Shown one piece after another: positions 1 to 8,107 of a stretch of DNA of 25,150 bases. The position numbers were made by a program, and so were the translations under genes. The DNA lies in contig BFEA01000549.1 in the NCBI GenBank assembly GCA_003427395.1, positions 455,975 to 481,124 of the forward strand. Reading direction: 5' to 3'. A model generated the notes under the pieces. It was not told where the DNA came from, did no database searches, and was given only the letters and a program-made list of their open reading frames with translations. The first letter of the stretch is position 1. Every line of letters begins with the position of its first letter. The stretch is from Chara braunii. Its lineage: Eukaryota > Streptophyta > Charophyceae > Charales > Characeae.

Positions 1-59
1 AGCAAGTACCAGGGGTAAGGGCTGCACGTGGGGAAGGTTCTGGAGCACGCTGTGGGTTT

Positions 60-174
60 CACACGTTTTGGCCCAGAAGGCCAAACGTCTGGAAACTTCC
101 CTGGGCCACACGTTTTGGCCCAGGCCCACACGTTTGGAGGCAGGCCCGGGTACTTCCAAAGAAGTATAAATAAA
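60..174 (+). promoter_or_regulatory. Candidate Pol II promoter: three CACACGTTT repeats and a TATA box
   Basis: CACACGTTT occurs three times in direct orientation (from 60, 107 and 127); the first two continue as TTGGCCCAG. The first copy is followed by GGCCAAACG, giving a small inverted repeat. TATAAATAAA lies at 165-174, about 40 bases past the last repeat. This spacing of repeated proximal elements before a TATA box resembles a plant-type Pol II promoter or the U3 part of an LTR. No downstream gene could be identified, so the role is inference. Confidence 0.4.
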
Positions 175-213
175 GAGGCAGCGTCCAGCCATTCATTCAT
201 TCGCCTGTGAGCC

Positions 214-333
214 ATGCGGAAGAGCTGCCTTGGTATCTTGTGCGTGGAGGTCTGCAGGTGCCCGGAGAAGAAGTGGGCTGTGAAGAAGACAGCGGCCATA
301 GCGAACCAGCGAGGGAGACACCAGCGGCCATAG
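214..333 (+). other. Short ORF (39 aa) downstream of the TATA box, doubtful
   Basis: The first ATG after the TATA box (214) opens a 39-codon frame ending at TAG 331-333. The product would be basic and cysteine-containing, with no family I recognise. The DNA around it contains repeated AGCGGCCATAGC-like units (near 291, 321, 353 and 498), which favours low-complexity leader sequence over a selected protein. It could be the first exon of something spliced, but I see no convincing continuation. Confidence 0.12.
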
Positions 334-854
334 CTAGGAGGAGGAAGACGACAGCGGCCACAGCCGCCCAGCTGTTGGTGTAGACAAGTGTACAGAGTGT
401 GTGAGGCTGTGCTGAGTGGGGGCATTCAGGGTGATCCTCGTACGTGCATGCATCTGAGAGTGAGGGAGAGTGAGGCTGGTGGTAGAGACTGTGTTCGGCG
501 GCCATAGCCGCAAGTTGTACACTTGTTCTGAACAGAGTTTAAGAGCAAGTTCATTGTTGTTTCTGAGTTGGAAGAGCTTGGTTTGCCATCGGTGCTCAAG
601 TGTGCATGTTGTGAGCAAGTCCAGAGTTGAGTCTGATTGCATAATACACAGTGCAATCTTGAAAATGAAAAGGAAAGAACTCTTCGGGAGATACGCTGTA
701 ATTCAAAACCTACAAAATTTCGTAATATCAAAAAGAAAGAAATAATATCGGAAGAAGCAAAGGCTCCCATGTGGCGGCACAACCTCGTTTTCAAAAATAT
801 ATGGTATAAAAAGTGGTGAAGCAGGACCACATCTAGGCAACCAAAGTTCTAGAA
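334..854. other. No recognisable gene; GC-rich then AT-rich
   Basis: The first part repeats the AGCGGCCATAGC-like units seen just upstream; the rest becomes AT-rich. Open frames here overlap each other on both strands and resemble no family. A possible small hairpin at 813-830 (GTGGT and ACCAC around GAAGCAGG) lies just before the block shared with 20474. Confidence 0.3.
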
Positions 855-934
855 GTCACGGTCCCTCGTCTGTTTGTTGTCCTCTTCTCCCTCTCTGCCT
901 ATGGTTTACCGGACAGTTCTGTTTGACGATATAT
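855..934 (+). repeat. Dispersed repeat, copy 1 of an ~80-bp block (copy 2 at 20474)
   Basis: This stretch matches 20474-20552 in the same orientation, with the landmarks GTCAC, CCCTCGT, TTGTTGTCCTCTTCTC, CTCTCTGCCTA, CAGTTCTGTTTG and GACGATATAT in the same order. The second copy directly follows a hammerhead-like core. The first copy lacks that core but has a possible hairpin upstream (813-830). The two are probably diverged copies of one mobile or repeated element of unknown class. Confidence 0.7.
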
Positions 935-2238
935 TTACTATTTACTATTTAGTGAATTTTGGTCTCTGTTTTGACAAATTGACCCTTGAGTTTTAACTCG
1001 TGTTTTATTTTGCACATCAATCACGAGCATAAGACTTGCTAAGTTGCTAGTGCACATGTGCACTGTGCATGTGACCTGCTGTGTATGGTGCTGTGCAGAA
1101 AAACTAGCGGTCAGTCAGTGACAAAAAAACGACCTTAACAAATAAAAGATTTTTCCTTTTTTTTTACCAGCTCTCGATTTATCCTTGCCATCCTTTCGCA
1201 GGGGCCTCGCCGCCTCGTTTTTCTTCTATTTTTGCAAATTCATATTTCAAAGAACGTTTTTGAGAAATTCTCTCAGCCAAAAGTTCGTCGAAACAATGTT
1301 GTACGTCAGATATTATTTATTTATTATTTGTTTTTTTATGTTTTGAATTTGCTTTTCATATTTTTTGATGTGCACACAAGTCGTGCACTGCTCATGTGTG
1401 GTGCGGCAGCGAGCCGTACTTACACAAATGAGCACACGGTTTGTGCTTGGCAGCCGCTTGCAATTAATAATTGCGCCAGTCTTCCCCTGAATACCACGTA
1501 CGCTTTTTACGACTGTACCGGGCTGGAAAGGTAGCTTGTGTACATTCATAATGAGCGTTCCTTGTACTCGGGTGAAGACGGTAGGGAATCCGGCTGACTG
1601 ACACTGACGTTTGTGCCGTGCTCAGAGAGACCCAGGTCCTCATGCAAGTCTTCCTGTGAGTTCGATGAAGCAGCGAGGTTGCAGAAGACTGGAGGCAGGT
1701 GGTGAGAGTGGAGATGAGCAGGAAGGAGGAGAGGTGGTGCAGGTATCCTTGGTATCTTTATGTTATGATGATGATGAGGGGGCAGGAAGCAGCCATTTGC
1801 TGGAGCAGAAGATCATAAAGTTCCCGGTTCCGTACAAAATCCCTCCGGAAATGTACACACCAGAAGGTTAGATATCTATCCCTGTTGACAAGTAAATGTC
1901 TTGACATGGATTTTTCAGCTTGGCTCGTCGGTGTTGGGGGTATTGTTCGGTGCCTTTCGAGTGTTTCGTCGATTGATCTGTGCATGTGGAGGATTTCAAT
2001 GCATGGGTGTTTTTCCATTTCCACTCCTGTCATATAATTTCTGACTTGAAGGAGCACCAGTGGAAACTTCTCTTTGAGCTCATTGATGAAAAAGCACAGG
2101 TGCTGCAGTTCCACTGCGAACAACCAAGCAAATTATACAAAGGAGCGGTAGACGTAGTTTGAGAATCTGTGCGCCAGTCATTCTATTCTTTGATTTGAGA
2201 TATGCTGTTTCGAAGAAAAAGAACATGAGTCTAAATCC
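935..2238. other. Intergenic, no recognisable gene
   Basis: No coding region or RNA gene could be supported. Visible structures are a perfect 16-bp palindrome AGTGCACATGTGCACT at 1049-1064, AT-rich sequence around 1310-1370, and TCGGGTGAAGACGGTA at 1568-1583, whose exact reverse complement lies at 2458-2473. The frames at 1232-1534 and 1611-1871 have no family signature. Confidence 0.4.
1049..1064. repeat. Perfect 16-bp palindrome
   Basis: AGTGCACATGTGCACT is its own reverse complement. It is isolated, and no function can be assigned. Confidence 0.6.
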
Positions 2239-2473
2239 TGTCCTTCTGGACATCGATACAGAGAAGATTAGCATGGCCCCTGCGCATTCAAGGATGTCAC
2301 GCATAAATCAAGAAACGTTCCCAAGTTATAAAAAAAAAAGGGGGAAAGGAAAGAAAAAAATTCAAAAAATGAAACACCTGTCTAAATGCACCTGTGGATA
2401 CCTTGTCTCAACTGTCTACCCATCACACCTGTGAAATTCAGTTGTTAGTAACTTGTTACCGTCTTCACCCGAA
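1568..2473. repeat. Inverted repeat pair (16 bp exact) bracketing a U6-derived copy
   Basis: TCGGGTGAAGACGGTA at 1568-1583 is the exact reverse complement of 2458-2473. Similarity continues a little further through CGTTC and TTGT/CTGT on the outer side. The ~900 bases between contain the first U6-derived copy. The pair could mark the ends of an inserted unit or be two opposed copies of a short dispersed repeat. Confidence 0.5.
2239..2322 (+). pseudogene. U6 snRNA-derived sequence, copy 1 (retroposed pseudogene)
   Basis: The sequence contains the U6 hallmark GATACAGAGAAG directly followed by ATTAGCATGGCCCCTGCGCA, then AGGATG, CACGCATAAATC and a GAAACGTTCC end. A remnant of the 5' stem-loop (GTCC-TTCT-GGAC) precedes it. 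Compared with U6 as I know it, about 15 bases between the 5' hairpin and GATACAGAG are missing, four bases (TTCA) are inserted between GCGCA and AGGATG, and GATGAC reads GATGTC. An A-run follows at 2331-2339 in place of the Pol III T-tract, which suggests retroposition. The tail variant is the plant type. It is very unlikely to be a functional spliceosomal U6 gene. Confidence 0.8.
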
Positions 2474-3040
2474 CAGAACGTATTTTCATTTTTGCTGCAT
2501 CCGGCCCGAAAGTGGGGCCGAATACAGGTATAATGACCGTATGGCCTATTCGAGAGAAGACCGTAGCAACTTGTTACGTCAGTGAAATTCAGTTGAGTTA
2601 CACCAGCGAAACTAAGTTTTCTCATACCAAATATGCAAGGCAGCAAAGGGTGGTGGTTATCAGCTTGATGTGTGCCATTCAGAGTTCAAACATAATCAGA
2701 GGCTGACAAACTGGCAGATAATGAACAGGGGGAAACAAAGAGTGAAAGAGTCAAGGTGATCAATGAAGAAACAATTTCTTTCAGAATTCTCAATTCTGCG
2801 TCTGCAACAAGTCTGCAGTAGAATGGTGTCACAAGATGCATCCCATGCTTGTTTGGTGCGGAGAGGCAGCCCGATGGTGACTGCAGAGTTCCTGTACACA
2901 CACGTTGGGGAGACTTTGCCTGAAATGTCCAGCTTGTGTGTTCTTGTTACTTTTCATTACAGTAACAAGTCACAGGCGATGCCGCAGCAGGCAGGGCGCT
3001 GGCATGTGACCCTGCGGCACCAACGACGCGGCGCGCTCAC
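2323..3040. other. Intergenic, no recognisable gene
   Basis: An A/G-rich stretch follows the U6 copy. GTGAAATTCAGTTG occurs twice (near 2431 and 2582), and AACTTGTTAC occurs twice (2450s and 2568). CCGGCCCGAAAGTGGGGCCG near 2501 can form a hairpin similar to CCGCCCG...CGGTCGGGC at 4595-4617, downstream of the second U6 copy. No open frame resembles a known protein. Confidence 0.35.
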
Positions 3041-3046
3041 CCGTGC

Positions 3047-3048
<2 letters not shown>

Positions 3049-3114
<66 letters not shown>
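3049..3114 (+). repeat. (GA)n microsatellite
   Basis: An uninterrupted run of about 33 GA units. Open frames through it give only repeated Arg/Glu or Ser/Leu and are not coding. Confidence 0.97.
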
Positions 3115-3118
<4 letters not shown>

Positions 3119-3197
3119 GTCAAATACATTCCAAGAAAAATCGATTGTGTCCCAAGTCACCCCAAGTCCCGACATTTGTCCCAAAAGGTGCCATTGT

Positions 3198-3382
3198 CAG
3201 TATGCTGTATGGATGGTCAGAGTGTCAGAGCGCCCTAAGTTGCCCGAAGTCCCAGTATGAGTACGTCCCAGAGGGTCTCAGTGTCAGTATATCGTAAGGA
3301 TAGTCAGAGTGTGAGTGTGCCCTAAGTTGCCCGAAGTCCCAGTGTAGTATGCCCCCAAAGGTCCCAGAAGTCAGTATGCCCG
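3198..3382 (+). repeat. 87-bp tandem repeat, two units plus part of a third
   Basis: CAGTATGC/CAGTATATC starts at 3198, 3285 and 3372, exactly 87 bases apart. Within each unit GGTCAGAGTG or AGTCAGAGTG, GCCCTAAGTTGCCCGAAGTC and a GTCCCAGA motif recur in order. It is a minisatellite sitting between two (GA)n tracts. Confidence 0.85.
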
Positions 3383-3458
3383 TCACTGCGGACAGATACA
3401 TTGAAAAGAAATCCCGGTGTGAGAATGGACTAAGGAGCTGTCAAATGCAAATGTCGCC

Positions 3459-3460
<2 letters not shown>

Positions 3461-3498
<38 letters not shown>
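3461..3498 (+). repeat. (GA)n microsatellite
   Basis: Nineteen uninterrupted GA units, followed directly by the first unit of the composite ~180-bp tandem repeat. Confidence 0.95.
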
Positions 3499-3501
<3 letters not shown>

Positions 3502-3764
3502 CCATCCATAGGATGAGCAAAATGGGAATCAATCTGTCGCTAGTATACACTGGCACATTTTCGGTCTTTGGCAGTGTATATTTCCATGTTGTGGCTGTGG
3601 ATACTTCCATGTTATAGGGGAAGATTCAATCCCATTTTGCTCATTTGGTGAAGCGTGGCAATGTCCGTCTGTGTGTGTAGGATGAGCAAAATCGAAATGA
3701 ATCTTCAGCCAGAACATGGAAATACACACTCCCCCACCTTTTTTATTTATTTATTTATTTTTTG

Positions 3765-3804
<40 letters not shown>

Positions 3805-3929
3805 AAGGGAGAGAGTTTTCCAGCCGTGCACGCAAAGAGATAGAGAGAGGCTACTTCCATCACTAGGATGAGCAAAATTGAAATGAATCCTCCGCTAGAA
3901 CATGGAAATATAGACTGCTCGAATGAATC

Positions 3930-3989
<60 letters not shown>

Positions 3990-4100
3990 GGGAGAGAGTT
4001 TTCCAGCCGTGCACGCAAAGAGATAAAGAGAGGCTACTTCCATCAATAGGATGAGCAAAATCGGAATGAATCTTCCGCTAGAACATGGAAATATACACTA
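3499..4100 (+). repeat. Composite ~170-186-bp tandem repeat with embedded microsatellites
   Basis: The landmark GGATGAGCAAAAT occurs at 3511, 3680, 3866 and 4049, spaced 169, 186 and 183 bases. Each is followed by GAATCAATCT or GAATGAATC(T/C), and in the later units by AGAACATGGAAATA. The later units also share GAGAGTTTTCCAGCCGTGCACGCAAAGAGATA (in parts) before them. Between landmarks are (GT)n at 3765-3789, a short (GA)n at 3788-3804, a (TTTA)n-like run at 3744-3760 and (TG)n at 3931-3984. An inverted partial copy lies at about 3600-3645. This is non-coding satellite-like DNA. Confidence 0.88.
3931..3984 (+). repeat. (TG)n microsatellite
   Basis: About 27 TG units inside the third unit of the composite tandem repeat. 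The matching place in the neighbouring unit carries (GT)n plus (GA)n, so the microsatellite has expanded within a repeat monomer. Confidence 0.95.
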
Positions 4101-4480
4101 CTTTGCAATTGACGGCGCGGCGCGAAACAAATTTAGCTAAAAAGGAACTTGTTGATAAAGCCGCGTCAACACCAACTGCACCAAGTGCCCCCACCCCCAA
4201 AAAAAAATGTACAAAACGAGGCACTAGGTCTGTCCCATCCAACCGACGTGCGGGCCTCATTTTCCCTAAGCCCAGGGGAAGCATCTTACAGGCCCCTATC
4301 CTTCCTTTCATAGTTACAAGTCGGACCCATCGTGGCGAAACTACGGTGCTGAGGCGGGAATGAGATAAAACTTGAAGAAGGGTCATGTCACTGCACTGGT
4401 GGTATACTGAACCCAGAGAGTTGAACCACAGAAAAAAATAAAAATGTTCAGCCATACCCGAACGCACCAGCCAGTCCTCA
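4101..4480. other. Intergenic, no recognisable gene
   Basis: Opposed open frames on both strands (about 92 and 149 codons) overlap here, but neither has a recognisable domain or repeat-independent support. An A-run follows at 4199-4207. I see no RNA gene here. Confidence 0.3.
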
Positions 4481-4481
4481 C

Positions 4482-4548
4482 AACGAAGATTAGCATGGCC
4501 CCTGTGCATGGAATGCAAGGATGACACACATAAATCAAGAAACGGTCC
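4482..4548 (+). pseudogene. U6 snRNA-derived sequence, copy 2 (5'-truncated)
   Basis: AACGAAGATTAGCATGGCCCCTG, an AGGATGACAC core, CATAAATC and GAAACGGTCC match U6 in order. The 5' stem-loop and the ACAGAG part are missing: the copy joins U6 at AACGA then GAAG. A nine-base insertion (TGGAATGCA) lies between GTGCA and AGGATG, at the same place where copy 1 carries four extra bases. The GGTCC end is plant-like. No T-tract terminator follows directly. It is a pseudogene or the U6-like part of a composite retroelement. Confidence 0.78.
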
Positions 4549-4644
4549 ACTTTCTTACTTATTTCTGAACGGAACTGTGGCCAGATGCATATAATTCCGC
4601 CCGTAAATGCGGTCGGGCACATTTAAGATCGTGGTAGTGTAAGT

Positions 4645-4685
4645 AGGCCCTCGGTTGGTGCAACCCTGCACTGTTCGAACTCTAG
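4645..4685 (+). repeat. Degenerate tRNA-like fragment
   Basis: GGCCCTCGGTTGGTGCAACC followed by CTGCACTGTTCGAAC aligns with the start of the tRNA-like unit at 4721, but lacks a proper A box and jumps to a B-box-like GTTCGAAC. It is best read as a decayed copy of the same SINE head. Confidence 0.45.
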
Positions 4686-4720
4686 TGGAAGCAGATGAGC
4701 AAAATACCACAAATCACCAG

Positions 4721-4797
4721 CGGGCCTAGCTCAGTTGGTACACCCCTTCACTGTTGAAATGCAAACTCAAGTTCGAATCCAGCCCAGATACCATCAT

Positions 4798-4828
<31 letters not shown>
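4721..4828 (+). mobile_element. tRNA-derived SINE head with A and B boxes and T28 tail
   Basis: TAGCTCAGTTGG at 4727-4738 matches the Pol III A box, and AGTTCGAATCC at 4770-4780 matches the B box, 31 bases apart as in a tRNA gene. GGGC (4722-4725) can pair with GCCC (4782-4785) as an acceptor-stem remnant. The D, anticodon and T stems are mostly broken, so it is not a functional tRNA. A run of 28 T (4801-4828) follows. This is consistent with a tRNA-derived SINE. The body is too short or too decayed to name a family. Confidence 0.6.
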
Positions 4829-5656
4829 GGGAGACTAGAACTTTTCATTTCAACAGGAGAGACAGGGGCCCGGGAATACACCCCGACAATTCAACCCGGT
4901 GTCGGGATCTGTGGATCCCGAATAACGTCCCGGCATTTGAGAACCGATATATAGCCAAGTTGTGCACGATAGAGAAATCCGGAGAGAGGAGATAAGAGAG
5001 AGAAAAGAGACAAAGGACTAGGACGGGACCGCCGTGAGGAATGATGCCCTGGGCTGAGTACCGCAGGGTGAAGGACCCGGCAATGGCAAGCAAGTAAGTG
5101 ACAGGACGTAGGCGAAAAAGGGCATAGCATGGGGTCAAGAGGGCCATTCAAATCCGGCATGGCAAGGACCCGAGGGGCAATGAACTGAGCAAGTAAGGCG
5201 CGGCAGATGACAAGAGAATAGTGAAGCCGAAAGGTGGACAGCCCTGGTGGCCGCGGGACACTAGAGAGTAAGGGGCCAACGTGGGGACCACCAACGACAA
5301 TCAACGGAAACCACAGAGTGGAGGCCCCACGGTCGGTGAGACCGGCGCGCGCAAGGCTTGAGAGAAGATAGAGAAAGGAGGCCACCATAGGGCGGTAGAC
5401 GCCAAAAAAAAACGGGGCACCATGAGAAAAAGTATCATGGGCCACGTCGGGCTAAGCCAAAATAATGGTATCAGGGACAAGTATCGGTGGGACCGCCAAT
5501 GGGACAAGTACCGGTGGGACCACAAGGCGGGACAAGTAGCGAGGACTAGCACGCGATAAGTGGCAGGGATATGAGAAGGCCTCAAGAAGAACTGTGGAGT
5601 GGCATGAGCGAAAAATAATTAAAGCAATATAATCTTGGCGGCTAAGAATATTGGCA
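4829..5656. other. GC-rich non-coding stretch with a 27-bp tandem repeat
   Basis: No gene is recognised. GGGACAAGTA(T/C)CGGTGGGACC-like units begin at 5474, 5501 and 5529 (27-28-bp spacing). Minus-strand frames of 100-184 codons are open but their content is Leu/Ser/Pro-rich, shows no domain, and overlaps other open frames, so I do not call them. The stretch runs into the first conserved hairpin of the dispersed repeat family at 5657. Confidence 0.45.
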
Positions 5657-6110
5657 CCACTAGTGCAAGCACTAGTGGGAGCAAACGGGAAGACCAAAAG
5701 GAAAAGAATAAGTGAAAAAACATGAAGTAAGGAGGTATGGGAGCAATCCGAAAAATCTCGGATCAGCCTCCCTAAAAAAAATGGAGTCAATAGAGACTCC
5801 ATGTGAGAAATAGGCCTCCGGGAGAAAATTGGAATATGAGGGGTCACTGGGTGAGAAACATGAGCGAGCCACAATTGTAGTCGAGATGTAACGGACTGCA
5901 CCATGGGCATAGGGAGGGCCAAAACTAAGAGGAAGGGCCTATAGAAGGCCTTAACGGCCATTTGGCAGTTGGCATGTTAGAAAAAGAAAGAAAAAGAAAA
6001 GAAAAAGGAAATAAGACAGAAGGAGTGAGAGGGAGTGAGTGAGTTGGCCGTCGGTATGGACTACCACAAGTAGGGATTGGCAGGTCCCTACTGTCCAAAA
6101 AGGGAGGGGG

Positions 6111-6150
<40 letters not shown>

Positions 6151-6410
6151 CCTTAACGGTAAAAAACGACCACTTGGGGAGATACATCCGTGACCAGATA
6201 CATTTTGGAATATGGTGGTTGCAAAGGACCTTGATTTTCTCTCGATTTTGCAGAGAAAATCAAGAAAAATCAAGGCCCCATGCAACCGAGATACAACGGA
6301 TTGCATAGGGGAAGAGAAACACATGTTTTTGGTGCATCCGGAGTATATTGAGCCCGGATGCACTTGAAAGTTGGTCATTTCTTTTTACTTCAGTTTTGGG
6401 CTAGTTGTGG
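5640..6410 (+). repeat. Hairpin-rich dispersed repeat family, copy A
   Basis: Landmarks shared with 22119-23460 in the same orientation include CCACTAGTGC-AA-GCACTAGTGG (5657-5678), ACAATTGTAGTC...TAACGG (5870-5896), an A/G-rich AAAGAAAAAGAAAAGAAAAAGG segment near 5985, GGCAGGTCCC near 6079, then a 13-bp perfect stem (CTTGATTTTCTCT 6230-6242 with 6252-6264), AACGGA...CATAGGGGA, AAACACATGTTTT, GGATGCACTTG and GGGCTAGTTGTGGGGC. A run of 38 A lies at 6111-6148. No coding capacity is visible. The order of the two halves is swapped relative to copy B. Confidence 0.75.
6111..6148 (+). repeat. A38 homopolymer
   Basis: Thirty-eight A in a row, preceded by GGGAGGGGG. It may be a retroposon poly(A) tail, or a tract internal to the repeat family. 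The T28 tract at 4801-4828 is its complement, 1.3 kb upstream. Confidence 0.95.
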
Positions 6411-6471
6411 GGCAATGGGGTTAACATGGTCCCTGATGCACTTGAAAGTTGGTCGTTTCTTTTTACTTCAG
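6357..6471 (+). repeat. 37-bp direct repeat pair
   Basis: GATGCACTTGAAAGTTGGTC followed by (A/G)TTTCTTTTTACTTCAG occurs at 6357-6393 and again at 6435-6471 with one visible difference. It is the same segment that ends each unit of the tandem array in copy B (for example at 22278). Confidence 0.9.
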
Positions 6472-6589
6472 GCGATGTACATAGAAAACCGAGAATTCGC
6501 AATGTGATAAAAATGATTGAATGGACAATGCAGTGTAAGTAGAATCTCAACAAGCAATGTGCATTATGATACATACGAAATGGTGTTGA

Positions 6590-7430
6590 ATAGCGTAGTG
6601 GAAGACTTAGATACAAATCCGGACCTGACCGGGACTGACCTCATTCACGTAGTATAAGATAGCGAAGCAGAACGCTAGACTGCTAATGACCAGCCCAATC
6701 AATGTTTGAACGAAGACCAAGCATACATCGTGTCCATCACAAGGTGTGAAGGAGCCTGGCGCTGTACACAGGAAGGAAGCGCCAGGTCCAGACATACACA
6801 GACGAAGAGGAGGGGATCAGACGAAGAGAGGGGGAGAGATGGGAATGTCGTCAACACCAGGTCTTTGTCACAAGTCCCAATAATCCCTCGTCGTAATGTC
6901 TAAAGCCCAAAAGTCGAGTGTGGATCCAAATGTCACCAAACTATCTCTACCTCTTTTTCTCTCGTAGTCTGTTGATGCAGTGAAGTCAGATAATGAGAGG
7001 GTGAGAGGGAGATGGTGGACTGAGAAGAGGAAGAAGAAAAACTCTCTCTGTCACGAGTCAAGTACTAACCTGTGAAGTTGGCGTTGTGATGCAGGTACCT
7101 CAAAGACGAAGCTGGAGCAACGGCGCTGCAGGTAAGTATCCATGGCCTCCGCCCCATCTCCCTCTCTCTCTAGTGCTATCCTAGCTATGGCGCCCAACGC
7201 TGAAGACTACAGCTACCTACTGCGCCTAACACTGAAGACTAATGCTAACGCTGCTACTACTCCTGCAGCGCTCCTTCCAGAGTGCTGTTGCTGAATCCTG
7301 AAGACTACTGACTGCCTCCTGCCTCCCCGTGAAGTGCATGGGAAGTCCCTATGTACTACCTCGGCTTGCCTCCTGACTTCGTGAAGGGCGAGCCAAGCCG
7401 AGGAGTCTGCTCTTGTCAATGCCGAAGTGT
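6590..7430 (-). repeat. Diverged second copy of the LTR element's leader segment
   Basis: This region aligns with 15605-16365 inside the leader of the neighbouring LTR retrotransposon, same orientation. Shared landmarks in order are GGAAGACTTAGATAC, AATCAATGTT, CCTGGCGC/TCTGGCGCT, CACAGGAAG, AGCGCCAG, GGGAATGTCGTCAACACCA, CCCTCGTCG, TACTAACCTGTGAAGTTGGCG, ATGCAGGTACC, CAGGTAAGTA and CGCTGAAGACTACAGCTAC. AGTATAAGATAG and GGAAGACTTAGATAC occur in swapped order at its left end. It is part of a related but clearly older element. Strand is given as that of the retrotransposon. Confidence 0.75.
7095..7131 (+). other. Microexon-like unit, copy 1 (branch point, AG, 37 bp, GTAAGT)
   Basis: TACTAAC, the consensus branch point, is at 7063-7069 and is followed by GATGCAG ending at 7094. 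After 37 bases comes CAG|GTAAGTA, a consensus 5' splice site at 7132. The same arrangement with the same 37-bp length occurs at 16074-16110. The feature is on the plus strand, antisense to the retrotransposon genes. No transcript evidence exists here, so it is a prediction from sequence signals only. Confidence 0.35.
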
Positions 7431-8107
7431 GCCAGGGGCTGGCGCTGCAGCATCTGCTGAGGCTGGCGTGGGAACAGGCTAAGAATAGCCTGTTCCCGAA
7501 ACCCTGGTTCGGTGCCTGAGTTTCAGGGCCGGTCGTTCCGATGAAGACCGGAAATGGCCCCTCGTTTTAGGCTAAAAAGGCTATTGGCATTTTAAGTTTG
7601 AAACGACATTGGGTCTGTAGGCCCCTGTTTTTCAGGCTTTCGGGCTGAACAGACACGGGGCGTGTAGGCCCTGGTTTTCAGGTTTTCAGCCTGAGGGACG
7701 CAGGGCCTGAAAAATGGCCCTCCTGTGCAGGCGCAGGATGTAACACACGACGAGGGCCTGAGGGCCCCTATTTCGGTCACCACGCAACTCAAGGAAATTC
7801 AGGGAGTTGCGCAGTGCCAGTTGGTTGGAAGAACCCACGCCCTGGGCAGCCTGTTTGAATGTATTGAAGGCAGGCCCTGGGCTGGATACGGGCCTAACAT
7901 AGGCTGTTTACAGTTGGGCGCAAGCAACCACTACAGGCCCAGGTCCTGAGTTGTGCGGACTGGGCCTCAGCCTACCGGGGCCTACCGGAAGCTTCTTGGG
8001 AAAGGCCCAGCGCAGCCATAACAAAGGGCCTGCCTCCGCATTTGGCATTCGGGTGCTGGCTGCATGCTGCGCAAGCGCTGGCACGCTGAAGCTCACTGGC
8101 ACTCACG
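7431..8107. other. GC-rich, hairpin-bearing DNA with no gene recognised
   Basis: A perfect 12-bp stem with loop AGAA lies at 7470-7497 (GGGAACAGGCTA and TAGCCTGTTCCC). Two related stretches, GGGTCTGTAGGCCCCTG and GGGCGTGTAGGCCCTGG, each followed by TTTTCAGG, lie near 7610 and 7660. They resemble GGGGCCTGTAGGCCCTG of the hairpin array at 16418-16650. Open frames are short and unconvincing. Confidence 0.5.
8104..8107. repeat. Target-site duplication, left copy (CACG)
   Basis: CACG directly before the left LTR matches CACG directly after the right LTR (18182-18185). Integrases of this class usually duplicate 4-6 bases. Four bases can match by chance, so support is moderate. Confidence 0.65.

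Noticed and set aside
4078-4527. 149-codon minus-strand frame
   Set aside because: It overlaps an opposed plus-strand frame and the U6-derived sequence, and shows no domain.
4721-4785. Functional tRNA gene
   Set aside because: A and B boxes are present, but D, anticodon and T stems do not pair and no seven-base anticodon loop forms.
4891-5961. Minus-strand frames of 169-184 codons
   Set aside because: Composition is Leu/Ser/Pro-rich with no domain, frames overlap others, and the DNA belongs to a non-coding repeat region.
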